Program-made: the position numbers and the translations under genes
Notes under the pieces: generated by a model
The model's database searches: none
What the model saw: only the letters and a program-made list of their open reading frames with translations
Told to the model about the DNA's origin: nothing
Assembly: GCF_051903925.1 (NCBI RefSeq)
Contig: NZ_CP173678.1
Span: 3,286,001-3,350,000 of the forward strand
Direction: 5' to 3'
DNA: 64,000 nucleotides
Source: G051903925 sp051903925
Lineage (GTDB): Bacteria; Pseudomonadota; Alphaproteobacteria; Zavarziniales; Zavarziniaceae
In this document: in pieces, positions 1 to 8,577 of the stretch
Layout: the number at the start of each line of letters is the position of its first letter
Numbering within the stretch: position 1 is the stretch's first letter

Positions 1-1329
1 TTGGACATGACGCTGCACACGGTGCCGCAGGTCGGTGTCGGCCGGGGAGGCCTGTCCCCCTGGGTGCGGGAGGAGAGCGAGCGGTTCCAGTTCCTGGTCG
101 CCCGCGCCGCCTTCACCCAGAAGGAGATCCTGGAGATCGAGCGCGCGGCGATCTTCGACCGCTGCTGGATCTATGTCGGGCACGACAGCGAGATCCCCAA
201 CAACAACGATTTCCTGACGCGCAGCGTGGCGGGCCGCGAGCTGGTCTTCAGCCGCGACCGGGGCGGTGCGGTCCACTGCTTCATGAACGTCTGCCCGCAT
301 CGCGGGGCCATGGTCGTGCGCGAGAAGACGGGCAATGCCCTGGGCTTCCAGTGCTTCTACCATGGCTGGGCGTTCAACAATAACGGCGCCTTTGCCACCC
401 GCATCGCCAATGGCAATTACCCTGAGAACTTCAACGCCGACGGCTGCAAGAACATGCCCGCGGTGCCGCGACTGGAATCCTATCGCGGCCTGTATTTCGT
501 GAATTTCGACGCCAACGCCATCGGGCTTGAGGAGTACCTGGCCAACGCCAAGGAGTTCATCGACCTGATCATGGACCATGGCGAGGCCGGCATGGAGATC
601 GTGGGCGGCACCCAGGAATACGCGGTGCGCGCCAACTGGAAGCTGCTGGTCGAGAATTCCTATGACGGCTACCACGCCGTTTCGACCCATGCGACCTACT
701 TCGATTATCTGGGCAACTCGGTCGGCGCCCTCGACATGAGCGTCTTTTCGGGCGGGGCCACCCAGAACAGCCGGGCCCACGACCTGGGCCATGGCCATGC
801 GGTGGTGGAGGGACCAGCACCCTGGGGCCGGCCGGTCGCGCAATGGATCCCGGCCTGGGGCGAGGAAGGTCGGACCGCGATCGACGGGATCAAGGCCAAC
901 CTGACCGCCCGCTTCGGTGCGGAGCGGGCGGAGCGCATCGCGCGCAAGAACCGCAACCTGGGCGTCTTTCCCAATCTCGTCATCAACGACGTGATGGCGG
1001 TGACGGTCCGCACCTTCTATCCCGAAGAGCCGGACTACATGAACGTGAACGCCTGGGCGCTGGCGCCCGTGGGCGAGCCGGTCGAGTTCCGCAAGCGCCG
1101 ACTGTTCAACTTCCTGGAGTTCCTGGGCCCCGGCGGCTTTGCCACGCCCGACGACGTGGAAGCGCTGGAGGCCTGCCAGAAGGGTTACCGCAACCGGCGG
1201 GAAGCGCCCTGGAACGACATTTCCAAGGGCATGATGAAGCCGGTTCCGGCCACCGACGACGAGGCGCAGATGCGCGCCTTCTGGCGGGAATGGGACCGCC
1301 GCGTCGCGGCCTTCGTCGCCGAGAATTGA
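1..1329 (+). CDS. Rieske ring-hydroxylating dioxygenase, alpha subunit
   Basis: Catalytic large subunit of an aromatic-ring-hydroxylating oxygenase, which adds O2 across an aromatic ring to give a cis-dihydrodiol. The Rieske [2Fe-2S] ligands are visible as C98-x-H100 and C118-x2-H121. The mononuclear iron site is visible as D222, H225 and H230 in the usual D-x2-H-x4-H spacing, with a candidate third ligand at D384/D385. At 442 residues the length is normal for the family. A TTG stands at base 1 and an ATG at base 7; the true start cannot be fixed because the upstream sequence is missing, so a few residues could also be absent. The beta subunit follows after 10 bases. No ferredoxin or reductase partner is encoded nearby. 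The family is clear; the substrate is not known. Confidence 0.9.
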   Translation: MDMTLHTVPQVGVGRGGLSPWVREESERFQFLVARAAFTQKEILEIERAAIFDRCWIYVGHDSEIPNNNDFLTRSVAGRELVFSRDRGGAVHCFMNVCPHRGAMVVREKTGNALGFQCFYHGWAFNNNGAFATRIANGNYPENFNADGCKNMPAVPRLESYRGLYFVNFDANAIGLEEYLANAKEFIDLIMDHGEAGMEIVGGTQEYAVRANWKLLVENSYDGYHAVSTHATYFDYLGNSVGALDMSVFSGGATQNSRAHDLGHGHAVVEGPAPWGRPVAQWIPAWGEEGRTAIDGIKANLTARFGAERAERIARKNRNLGVFPNLVINDVMAVTVRTFYPEEPDYMNVNAWALAPVGEPVEFRKRRLFNFLEFLGPGGFATPDDVEALEACQKGYRNRREAPWNDISKGMMKPVPATDDEAQMRAFWREWDRRVAAFVAEN

Positions 1330-1339
1330 GGGCGCCGCC

Positions 1340-1837
1340 ATGACGATTGCCCCGCGCATCCTGACCCGTTCGGCGGTCGAGGACTTCCTCTATGACGAGG
1401 CGGCGCTGCTGGACGAGTGGCGCCTGGACGAATGGCTGGACCTGTTCGTCGAAGGCGCCACCTACGAAGTGCCTGCGGCAGGCGCCCGCGACGATGCCGA
1501 TCCGGCGCAGACGCTGTTCTATATCGCCGACGATTATGACCGCCTGCGCCACCGCGTCGACCGTCTGAAGAAGACGACGGCGCATGCCGAGTATCCCCGC
1601 TCCGACACGCTGCACATGGTCAGCAACGTGCGCATCCTGGGGCAGGAGGGGGACGACGTGACCGTGGGGGCCGCATTCGCCACCTATCGCTCAAAGGCCG
1701 ACATGACGGACGTCTATTGCGGCCACCACCGCTATCGCCTGAGGCAGGTCGATGGCCGGCTGAGGATCGCGGCCAAGCGCTCGCTCCTCGACATGAGCAG
1801 CCTGCGACCGCAGGGACGCATCAGCATCATCGTCTGA
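1340..1837 (+). CDS. Ring-hydroxylating dioxygenase, beta subunit
   Basis: Small structural subunit (165 residues) that forms the alpha3-beta3 oxygenase with the preceding gene. It has the SnoaL/NTF2-like fold pattern of this family: an N-terminal helical stretch with acidic and tryptophan-rich segments (DEWRLDEWLDLF), then beta strands ending in RISIIV. It has no cofactor motif, as expected for a beta subunit. It starts 10 bases after the alpha-subunit stop and is probably translationally linked to it. The pairing alpha-beta-extradiol enzyme-dehydrogenase is typical of aromatic-acid degradation operons. Confidence 0.87.
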   Translation: MTIAPRILTRSAVEDFLYDEAALLDEWRLDEWLDLFVEGATYEVPAAGARDDADPAQTLFYIADDYDRLRHRVDRLKKTTAHAEYPRSDTLHMVSNVRILGQEGDDVTVGAAFATYRSKADMTDVYCGHHRYRLRQVDGRLRIAAKRSLLDMSSLRPQGRISIIV

Positions 1838-1876
1838 GCACCAACGAGACACGAAAAGTCCAGGGAGGACGGGACC

Positions 1877-2788
1877 ATGGCTGCGAGCGACATCCGCTAT
1901 GACAGGCTGGGCTATGTGGCGCTGAACGTGAGCGACCTTGCGCGCTCCGCCGCCTTCTACGAAACGGTGGTCGGCCTGACGCGGGTCGATGCGGCACGCA
2001 GCGACCAGGTGCTGTTCCGCTGCACCGCCAACCACCACGACCTGCTGCTGCAGCAGGGGGAGGTCGCGGGGCTGAAGCGCCTGGCCTGGGGCATGGAAAA
2101 TGCCGCAAGCCTGGCGGCGGCGCGGGCCCATTTCACGGCGCTGGGCCTGCCGATCCAGGATGTCGCCCCGGCGGAGTGCGCGGGGCTGGCGGTGCAGGCC
2201 GCCTTCCGCACGACCGAGCCCAATAGCGGCGCCACGTTCGAGTATTTCTGCGGCATGGCCGCCGCCGCGCCGTTCGAGCCGAGCCATACCAAGATCGCCC
2301 GCCTGGGCCATGTCGTCCTGAACGTGGCCGACCGTCCCGCTGCCGAGGCGTTCCTGACGGAGCAGATGAACTTCCGCGTCTCTGACCGGATCGAGGGGGC
2401 CGTGTCGTTCCTGCGCTGCTTCCCCAACCCGTTCCACCACAGCCTTGGGATCGGCGGCGGGCCGCGCCAGGGCTTCCACCATGTGAATTTCATGGTCACG
2501 GAGGTGGACGACATCGGCAAGGCGCTGTGGCGCTGCAGGAAGCATGAGGTCCCGATCGTGTTCGGACCCGGGCGCCATCCGCCCTCGGAATCGATGTTCC
2601 TCTATTTCCTGGATCCCGACGGCATGACCGTCGAATACAGCTTTGGCATGGAGGAATTCCCGGAGGTCGACCCCCGGCCGCCGCGCCTGATGCCGCTGGG
2701 CCCGCAGTCGGTCGACTATTGGGGCGCGGTGCCGGATACCCGGTTTGCCAGCATCGGCAAGATCGAGCCGCTTGGCGCCGGAGCCTGA
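1877..2788 (+). CDS. Two-domain extradiol (catechol-type) dioxygenase, VOC fold
   Basis: Likely ring-cleaving type I extradiol dioxygenase. It has two vicinal-oxygen-chelate modules, residues about 8-125 and 140-265, as in BphC/catechol 2,3-dioxygenases. Iron ligands expected in the second module are visible: H145 in RLGHVVLNV, H201 or H202 in GFHHVNF, and E253 in TVEYSF. Length (303 residues) is typical. A good ribosome site (AGGGAGGA) lies 6-13 bases upstream of the ATG. The gene is placed between the dioxygenase subunits and a dehydrogenase, which supports a role cleaving the catechol formed from the cis-diol. The natural substrate cannot be read from sequence; a non-oxygenase VOC function is less likely because all three ligands are present. 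Confidence 0.8.
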   Translation: MAASDIRYDRLGYVALNVSDLARSAAFYETVVGLTRVDAARSDQVLFRCTANHHDLLLQQGEVAGLKRLAWGMENAASLAAARAHFTALGLPIQDVAPAECAGLAVQAAFRTTEPNSGATFEYFCGMAAAAPFEPSHTKIARLGHVVLNVADRPAAEAFLTEQMNFRVSDRIEGAVSFLRCFPNPFHHSLGIGGGPRQGFHHVNFMVTEVDDIGKALWRCRKHEVPIVFGPGRHPPSESMFLYFLDPDGMTVEYSFGMEEFPEVDPRPPRLMPLGPQSVDYWGAVPDTRFASIGKIEPLGAGA

Positions 2789-2790
2789 CC

Positions 2791-3531
2791 ATGCGGGGAT
2801 TCGAGGGGCGGGTCGCCGTCGTCACCGGGGCGGCCAGCCCCATCGGCCAGGCCATCGCCCGGCGTCTGCATGAAGAGGGGGCGAAGCTTGCCCTGGGCGA
2901 CCTGGCGGAGGCGGAGCTGAAGGCCCTGGCCGACGAACTGGGCGCGATCGCCGTTCCCGGCGACCTGTCCCGGGAGGACGTGACGAACGCCCTGGTCGAT
3001 GCCGCCGTCCAGGCGCATGGCCGCGTCGACATCCTGGTCAACAATGCCGGCGGCGGCGTGATCCGCAAGTTCCTGGACCATACGCCGGAGACGCTGCGGG
3101 CCACGCTGGACCGCAACCTGTGGACCTGCCTGTGGGCCTGCCGGGCGGTCCTGCCGCACATGATCGCGCAGAACTATGGCCGCATCGTCAATGTGGGCGC
3201 CGATTCCGTGCGCAACGGCCTGTGGGAACACGCCGCCTATAACGCGGCCAAGGGCGGGATGCACGGCCTGACCACGGGCCTGGCCCGCGAGTTTGCGCCC
3301 TATGAGATCACGATCAACACGGTGGCACCGTGCATGGTGCGCACGCCGCTGGTCGACGCGGCCAAGGCGTCGGGCAACCCGCTGTTCCAGAAGTTCACCG
3401 ACGTGATCCCCAAGGGCCGACCCGCGGAGATGACGGAGGTCGCCTCCATGGTTGCCTATCTGGCCCGGGACGAGGCCAGCTTCGTCACGGGGCAGGTGGT
3501 CAGCGTCAATGGCGGCAGCACGATGCTGTGA
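2791..3531 (+). CDS. SDR-family dehydrogenase, candidate cis-dihydrodiol dehydrogenase
   Basis: Classical short-chain dehydrogenase/reductase of 246 residues. The cofactor motif TGAASPIG is at residues 12-19, NNAGG is at about 84-88, and the catalytic residues S139, Y150 and K154 are all present in YNAAK context. It starts 2 bases after the extradiol dioxygenase stop, so the two are almost certainly co-transcribed and coupled. By position it is the best candidate to oxidise the cis-diol made by the Rieske dioxygenase to the catechol that the preceding gene would cleave. That role is inferred from context; the family has very broad specificity. Confidence 0.85.
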   Translation: MRGFEGRVAVVTGAASPIGQAIARRLHEEGAKLALGDLAEAELKALADELGAIAVPGDLSREDVTNALVDAAVQAHGRVDILVNNAGGGVIRKFLDHTPETLRATLDRNLWTCLWACRAVLPHMIAQNYGRIVNVGADSVRNGLWEHAAYNAAKGGMHGLTTGLAREFAPYEITINTVAPCMVRTPLVDAAKASGNPLFQKFTDVIPKGRPAEMTEVASMVAYLARDEASFVTGQVVSVNGGSTML

Positions 3532-3552
3532 TGCGCTGTCCCATTTTCCCGC

Positions 3553-3650
3553 CTCATCCTGAGGTGCGAAGCGCAGCGTAGCCTCGAAGGATGGGCCGCC
3601 AGTGCGCGCTGCCCATCCTTCGAGACGGCCTTCGGCCTCCTCAGGATGAG
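3553..3650. repeat. Palindromic intergenic repeat, family A (copy 1)
   Basis: A 98-bp imperfect palindrome between the two SDR genes. The outer arms are CTCATCCTGAGG (3553-3564) and CCTCAGGATGAG (3639-3650). The inner arms are CCTCGAAGGATG and CATCCTTCGAGA. The same arms recur near 10015-10130, 10216-10395, 15493-15592 and 45689-45804. It would fold into a long hairpin in RNA and may stabilise or terminate transcripts. Confidence 0.85.
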
Positions 3651-3677
3651 GTGGCTCTTGAAAGAAGCGAGGCTTAA

Positions 3678-4457
3678 ATGGACCTGGGCATCAGGGGACG
3701 GCGGGCGATCGTGTGCGGGGGCAGCGCAGGGCTGGGCCGGGGCACGGCGACGGCGCTGGCGGCCGATGGGGTGGACGTCCTGATCGCGGCGCGCGATCCC
3801 GAGCGCCTGACCACGACGGCGCAGGAGATCGAGGCGCAGACCGGCACGCCCGTGCGCACGATCTCAGCCGACGTGACGACCGAGGCGGGGCGCAAGGCGG
3901 TGCTGGAGGCCTGCCCCCAGCCGGATATCCTGATCAACAATGCGGGCGGGCCGCCGCCCGGCGACTTCCGCGACTGGGACCGCGAGGCGTGGATCAAGGC
4001 GCTCGACAACAACATGCTGAGCGCCATCTTCCTGATCCAGGCGGTGATCGACGGCATGATCGCCAGGCGCTTTGGCCGCATCGTCAACATCACCAGCCAC
4101 ATGGTGAAGCAGCCGGTCGCCATCCTGGGCCTGTCGAACGGGGCGCGGGCCGGCCTGACCGGCTTCTGCGGTGGCCTGGCCCGCGACGTGGCGCAGCACG
4201 GCGTCACGATCAACAGCGTCCTGCCCGGCCAGTTCGACACCGACCGCCTGCGCTCCAACCACCAGAAGATGGCCGGCGCGCGCGGCGTGCCGCTGGAGAA
4301 GTTCCAGGACGCGCAGCGGGCGCAGATCCCCGCCCGCCGCTTCGGCACGGCCGAGGAATTCGGTGCCGCCTGCGCCTTCCTGTGCAGCGTCCAGGCCGGC
4401 TACATCACCGGCCAGAACCTGCTGCTGGACGGCGGCCAGTTCCCCGGCCTGCTCTAG
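3678..4457 (+). CDS. Atypical SDR-family protein lacking the catalytic Tyr/Lys
   Basis: Short-chain dehydrogenase-like protein of 259 residues. The dinucleotide-binding motif GGSAGLGRG (14-22), INNAGG (86-91), the structural N112 and the serine S140 are present. The usual YxxxK is replaced: counting 13 residues from S140 gives S153, with R157 where lysine should be (LSNGARAG). A subgroup of SDR proteins with a LSN-x-x-R motif exists, so this is probably a real divergent clade and not a damaged gene; the reading frame is intact and ends in a normal FLLDGGQFPG-type C-terminus. It lies downstream of a repeat in the catabolic block, so it may be expressed with it. Reaction unknown. Confidence 0.8.
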   Translation: MDLGIRGRRAIVCGGSAGLGRGTATALAADGVDVLIAARDPERLTTTAQEIEAQTGTPVRTISADVTTEAGRKAVLEACPQPDILINNAGGPPPGDFRDWDREAWIKALDNNMLSAIFLIQAVIDGMIARRFGRIVNITSHMVKQPVAILGLSNGARAGLTGFCGGLARDVAQHGVTINSVLPGQFDTDRLRSNHQKMAGARGVPLEKFQDAQRAQIPARRFGTAEEFGAACAFLCSVQAGYITGQNLLLDGGQFPGLL

Positions 4458-4472
4458 ACACACAAACAACCC

Positions 4473-4556
4473 CGCTCAATCCCGCGATAGCGGGACCCAG
4501 GGCCAGCGGCGCTGTGCGGGCGGCCCCTGGATTCCCGCTTTCGCGGGAATGAGCGG
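4473..4556. repeat. Palindromic intergenic repeat, family B (copy 1)
   Basis: An 84-bp palindrome with arms CCGCTCAATCCCGCGATAGC and CGCGGGAATGAGCGG, and an inner CCCAGG/CCCCTGG pair. Related copies lie at 14654-14738 and 18638-18723. It fills most of the gap between the atypical SDR and the amidohydrolase. Confidence 0.85.
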
Positions 4557-4570
4557 ATGGGAGATCGAGA

Positions 4571-5560
4571 ATGGCCGGTCTGATCGACGTTCACTGCCAT
4601 GTGATGCCGGGGCGCTTTCCGGCAGCGCCGCCGGACAATCCGCGCTGGCCCTGCCTGCACTGTCATTCCGCGGTCGACGTCACCCTGATGATCGACGGCA
4701 AGCCGTTCCGCCGGGTCGACGACCGCTCGTGGGATACCGAGCGCCGCCTGGCCGACATGGAGCGGGAAGGGGTCGCGGTGCAGGTCCTGTCGCCAATGCC
4801 GGAACTGCTGTCCTACTGGTTCGCGACCGGCGATGCCCAGATCCTGTGCGACCATGTCAACGGCGACATGGCCGAGATGATTGCCCGGGCGCCGCAGCGC
4901 TTCCGGGGGCTTGGCATGGTGCCGATGCAGGACGTTCCCGCCGCCGTCGCCATGATGCGGGACCTTGGGCCGCGCTTCGGCCTGTCGGGGATCGAGATCG
5001 GCAGCAACATCAACGGCATCATGCTGGGCGATCCCCGCTTCGATCCGGTGTGGGAGGCGGCGGAGGCCCTGGACCTGGCCGTGTTCGTCCACGCTTTGCA
5101 CCCGGTCGCGACCAAGGCGATCGGCGCCGATCCCGCCTTCACGGCGTTCGTCGGCTTTCCCATCGACGTCGGCATGGCGGCGGCGTCGCTGATCATGGCG
5201 AACGTGCCGGCGCGCTTCCCTCGACTGCGCCTGGGCTTCAGCCATGGCGGCGGCGCCCTGCTGCCGATCGTCCGGCGGATGGACAAGGGCTGGTCGATCA
5301 CGAACGGCTTTGGCGGCACGCTGGCGAGCACGCCCAGCACGCTTGCCGCCGGGCTCTACTACGACAGCAACGTCTATGACGGGCGCTACCTGGCGCAGAT
5401 CGCGCAGGACCTGGCGCCCGGCCGGATCATGCTGGGCACCGACTATCCCTATCCGCTGATGCAGGAGGGGCTGGGGGCGTACCTTGAATCGAGCGGCCTT
5501 GCGGCTGGGGCTCTTGCCGATATTGGCAGTGGTGCCGCGCAGCGCTTCCTGGGCGAATAG
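4571..5560 (+). CDS. ACMSD-like amidohydrolase, probable nonoxidative decarboxylase
   Basis: Metal-dependent amidohydrolase-2 family protein of 329 residues. Likely ligands are H8-x-H10 near the N-terminus, H174 or H177 in FVHALHP, H225 in FSHGGG and D291 in GTDYP. This spacing closely follows that of alpha-amino-beta-carboxymuconate-semialdehyde decarboxylase, whose family also includes gamma-resorcylate and 5-carboxyvanillate decarboxylases. In this setting it could decarboxylate the carboxylated ring-fission product of the extradiol dioxygenase, or decarboxylate an aromatic acid directly. Its stop codon directly abuts the stop of the convergent TetR gene. Start chosen at the ATG giving the standard N-terminus with DVHCH at residues 6-10. 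Confidence 0.85.
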   Translation: MAGLIDVHCHVMPGRFPAAPPDNPRWPCLHCHSAVDVTLMIDGKPFRRVDDRSWDTERRLADMEREGVAVQVLSPMPELLSYWFATGDAQILCDHVNGDMAEMIARAPQRFRGLGMVPMQDVPAAVAMMRDLGPRFGLSGIEIGSNINGIMLGDPRFDPVWEAAEALDLAVFVHALHPVATKAIGADPAFTAFVGFPIDVGMAAASLIMANVPARFPRLRLGFSHGGGALLPIVRRMDKGWSITNGFGGTLASTPSTLAAGLYYDSNVYDGRYLAQIAQDLAPGRIMLGTDYPYPLMQEGLGAYLESSGLAAGALADIGSGAAQRFLGE

Positions 5561-6247
5561 TCAGGACGGCGGGACGACGCCGGTCCTGAGGATCTTCAGG
5601 AACTCGTCGGCGATGTCGTCCAGGGTCCGGGCGCGGCTGTCGTCGAACCATTCGCCGGCCCAGGTCAGGGCGCCCATGCCCAGCATGCGCAACAGGCTGA
5701 GGTCGAGGTCGGCGCGGATCTGCCCCTCGGCCTGGGCCTCTGCCAGCAGGCGCGCGAAGATCTGGCCATAGTCCCGCTCGCGCGCCATGTGGCGGTCGCG
5801 GATGCGGGCTGGGAGGCGGCGGATGGCCCCCATGCGCGAGGACAGGCGTTCGGCCACGACGTGGGCCAGGTGGGCACGGAAGGCCGCCTCCAGCCGGGGC
5901 AGGGCCTCCTCGCCGGCAGCGGCGATGGCCCGCTCCACCGCCTCTCGCCCACGGTCGATGCCGTCGTCCAGCACCGCCTCGATGATCTCGTCCTTGGAGC
6001 GGAAGTGGTAGTAGAGGCTGCTGGGCTTCATGCGGGAGGCGGCCGCGATGTTGCGCAGCGTCACCCGGTCCGAGCCCAGGCGATAGACCAGGTCCTTGGT
6101 CACGCGGATGATGCGCGCGCGGGTCCTTTCGGCCTTGGCGACCTTCGCGGCCAGGGCCTTGGCCGGATAGGGGGGCAGGTCCCGCTTCCCCGCCGCCCCT
6201 GTGGGCGCGTCCTGGCCCGCAGGCTTCAGCGCGTGGCGGGCGCTCAC
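5561..6247 (-). CDS. TetR-family transcriptional regulator
   Basis: Repressor-type regulator of 228 residues. An unusually long basic/proline tail (about 35 residues) precedes the helix-turn-helix (residues about 40-88: RTRARII...TLRNIAAASRMKPSSLYYHF). The C-terminal ligand domain is all-helical. The start is GTG, and its first 3 bases overlap the stop of the CoA-transferase gene (GTGA overlap), making it the last gene of the acyl-CoA dehydrogenase operon. The likely job is ligand-dependent control of this operon through the palindromes at 9869-9910. Homologues of this type respond to acyl-CoA or aromatic intermediates, but the effector here is unknown. Confidence 0.87.
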   Translation of the reverse strand: MSARHALKPAGQDAPTGAAGKRDLPPYPAKALAAKVAKAERTRARIIRVTKDLVYRLGSDRVTLRNIAAASRMKPSSLYYHFRSKDEIIEAVLDDGIDRGREAVERAIAAAGEEALPRLEAAFRAHLAHVVAERLSSRMGAIRRLPARIRDRHMARERDYGQIFARLLAEAQAEGQIRADLDLSLLRMLGMGALTWAGEWFDDSRARTLDDIADEFLKILRTGVVPPS

Positions 6248-7446
6248 CCGAAGACGCCACCGGCCGAGAGGCGGTCAAGCTCCGCCGCCGGCACGGCCAG
6301 CGCCTCGGCCAGGACTTCGCGCGTATGCTCGCCCAGGCCCGCAACCCAGGGGCGGACGGTACAATCGCTGGCCGACAGGCGGAAGGGCGGGTTCGACACC
6401 CTGCGCCCGCTGGCGAGCGTCGTGAAACTGCCGCGCTCCCGCAGATGCGCATCGTCCAGCATGGCCCCGGCGGACCGATAGGGCGCACAGGCCAGGCCCG
6501 CCTTGCCCAGGGTCGCGATGACCGTGTCCGTGGGCAAGTCACGGGCCCAGGCATTGAGCGCCGCCTCGATCTCCGGCTTGTTGGCGATGGCGCCGCCCAT
6601 GGTGGTGAACCGCGCATCCTTCAGCCAGTCGTCCCGCCCGATCACGGGATAGAGCGACAGATAATTGCGCATCGACACGACGGGGACCATGACATGGCCG
6701 TCCAGCGTGGGCGTCGGCCGGAATACCGCCGACTTCAGCGGTGGGTCGGACTGCGCCTCCTGGTACTGGATGCCGAGCAGGCTGATCATGGAATCGAGCA
6801 GGGTCGTGTCGACATGGCTGCCGATGCCGTGGCGCTCGCGCTGCACCAGGGCGGTCTGGATCGCGCCAAAGGCATAGATGGCGGCCACGACGTCGGCCAC
6901 CATGATGCCGCTGCACGGCGGCACGGCATCGTTTGCCACCTCCGCCCCCGGGGCCGCCTGGGCCCGCTGGAAGGCGATGTCGAAGCCGCTGAGGGCATGG
7001 ACGACCGGGGCATAGGCGGCATCGCCGGCGCGTGGTCCGCTCTGCCCGAAGCCGGAGACGGAGCAATAGATGAGTTTGGGATTCTGCGCCGCCAGGTCGG
7101 CATAGCCCAGGCCCATGCGCGCCATGACGCCGGGGCGGAAATTCTCCACGACGATATCCGCGCTGGCGGCCAGCCGGCGGGCCAGGGCCAGGCCGTCCGT
7201 CGTCTTCAGGTCCAGCGTCACCGACCGCTTGCCGCAATTGAACTGCGCGAAGACGGCGCTGACGCCATCGACCAGCGGCGGTACGAAGCGCATCAGGTCG
7301 CCATCGCCCACCGGCTCGATCTTGATGACATCGGCGCCGCAATCGGCCAGCAGGCGAGTGCACCAGGGGCCGGCGACGATGGACGAGAAGTCGACCACGC
7401 GCACGCCGTCAAGCGCCCGCGGGTTGGCTGTGGCAGGCGCACTCAT
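6244..7446 (-). CDS. CaiB/BaiF-family CoA transferase
   Basis: Family III CoA transferase, 400 residues; moves CoA between a dicarboxylic or acyl CoA donor and a carboxylic acid through an enzyme-bound anhydride. The N-terminal VRVVDFSSIVAGPWCTRLLA segment and the GADVIKIEP and NCGKRSVTLDL segments are classic family motifs. The nucleophilic aspartate is D218 in the GSHVDTTLLDS segment. The start was placed at the ATG overlapping the stop of the upstream acyl-CoA dehydrogenase (ATGA), because the family N-terminus begins there. Its downstream end overlaps the TetR gene. In this operon it could activate the pathway acid to its CoA ester so the dehydrogenases can act. Confidence 0.9.
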   Translation of the reverse strand: MSAPATANPRALDGVRVVDFSSIVAGPWCTRLLADCGADVIKIEPVGDGDLMRFVPPLVDGVSAVFAQFNCGKRSVTLDLKTTDGLALARRLAASADIVVENFRPGVMARMGLGYADLAAQNPKLIYCSVSGFGQSGPRAGDAAYAPVVHALSGFDIAFQRAQAAPGAEVANDAVPPCSGIMVADVVAAIYAFGAIQTALVQRERHGIGSHVDTTLLDSMISLLGIQYQEAQSDPPLKSAVFRPTPTLDGHVMVPVVSMRNYLSLYPVIGRDDWLKDARFTTMGGAIANKPEIEAALNAWARDLPTDTVIATLGKAGLACAPYRSAGAMLDDAHLRERGSFTTLASGRRVSNPPFRLSASDCTVRPWVAGLGEHTREVLAEALAVPAAELDRLSAGGVFG

Positions 7447-8564
7447 GCCGCGCGCTCCAGCTTCTGCTGCACGACCAGGTCGATCACGCGGGCACGGTGC
7501 TGGCGGGCATTGCCGAACAGTTCGCCATTGCCCAGCGCCCTCTTCAGGTACAGGTGATTGACCATTTCCCAGGTGAAGCCGATGGCCCCGAATATCTGGA
7601 TGTTGCGGCGGCAGGCCGCGACATAGGCATCGCTGGCATAGGCCTGGGCCATGACGGCGGCCAGGCTGCCATCCGGGGCCTCGTCCGCCAGCCGGGCCGC
7701 GGCATAGAGCACGGCGACATGCGCGCATTCGACCTGTCCCAGCATGTCCGCCAGCTGGTGCTTGATCGCCTGATAGGCGCCGATCGGCTTGCCGAAGGCG
7801 ACGCGCTCCTTGGCATAGGCATTGGCCATGTCCAGGACCTGGCGCGTGCCGGCCGCGCTCTCGCAGGCCAGCGCCATCAAGGCGCGGTCGCGGATCCAGG
7901 GCCAGTGCGCGGCATCGTCGGCCGCCAGCACCTCGCCCTCGGCCCCGTCCAGGTCGACATGGGCGACCTGCCGGGTGATGTCGCGCCAGGGCAGGATCGT
8001 GATGGCGACCCCGGGTGCCTTCGCCTTGACCAGGAACAGGCCGCGGCGGCCATCCGTCTGGCGCGCCGCCACCACGAGCGTGTCGGCATGGCCGGCATCC
8101 AGGACGAAGCCCGACCGGCCGCTCAGCCGCCCGTCAGTGCCTACGCTGACGGAGCACGCGCCGTCCTCCGTGCGGCCGTGCGCGTCCGCCGCCGCCAGGG
8201 CCAGCCGCGTCCGGCCCAGGGCAACGTCCGGCAACAGGCGCGCCTTCTGGGCGGGCGAGCCGCAGCGCAGCAGCGCCCAGGTGCCCAGCAGGCTGCCCAG
8301 GAAGGCGGATGGCGCCAGGGTGCGGCCCATCTCGCCCAGGATCATCGACAGGTCCAGGCAGTCCAGCCCAGAGCCGCCAAACTCCTCCGGCACGATCAGG
8401 CCGGGCCAGCCCAACTCGGCAATCTTCTCCCAGAGGTGGCCATAGGGGGCATCGGCGACCGTGGCGCCGGGGACAAGAAGCGCGGCATGCGACACTTCCT
8501 TGTCCAGGACGGCGGCGGCGCTGTCGCGCAGCAGGATGTGATCGTCGCTCAGGGCAAAGTTCAT
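7443..8564 (-). CDS. Acyl-CoA dehydrogenase (second subunit of a probable pair)
   Basis: FAD-dependent acyl-CoA dehydrogenase of 373 residues, catalysing alpha,beta-desaturation of an acyl-CoA. The N-terminal helical domain contains GWPGLIVPEEFGGSG, and the C-terminal helical domain contains KERVAFGKPIGAYQAIKHQL followed by the FGAIGFTWE segment, where the catalytic glutamate usually lies. The start ATG follows the upstream dehydrogenase stop by 13 bases. Two different acyl-CoA dehydrogenase genes side by side often encode a heteromeric enzyme, as in steroid and bile-acid side-chain degradation. That assembly is an inference here. Confidence 0.9.
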   Translation of the reverse strand: MNFALSDDHILLRDSAAAVLDKEVSHAALLVPGATVADAPYGHLWEKIAELGWPGLIVPEEFGGSGLDCLDLSMILGEMGRTLAPSAFLGSLLGTWALLRCGSPAQKARLLPDVALGRTRLALAAADAHGRTEDGACSVSVGTDGRLSGRSGFVLDAGHADTLVVAARQTDGRRGLFLVKAKAPGVAITILPWRDITRQVAHVDLDGAEGEVLAADDAAHWPWIRDRALMALACESAAGTRQVLDMANAYAKERVAFGKPIGAYQAIKHQLADMLGQVECAHVAVLYAAARLADEAPDGSLAAVMAQAYASDAYVAACRRNIQIFGAIGFTWEMVNHLYLKRALGNGELFGNARQHRARVIDLVVQQKLERAA

Positions 8565-8577
8565 GGGCGTCGCTCCC

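Noticed and set aside
5561..6247. Possible fusion of the TetR gene with another domain because of its long N-terminal tail
   Set aside because: The tail (about 35 residues) is basic and low-complexity and has no fold pattern; the GTG start may also be wrong, with a shorter protein starting at an internal codon.
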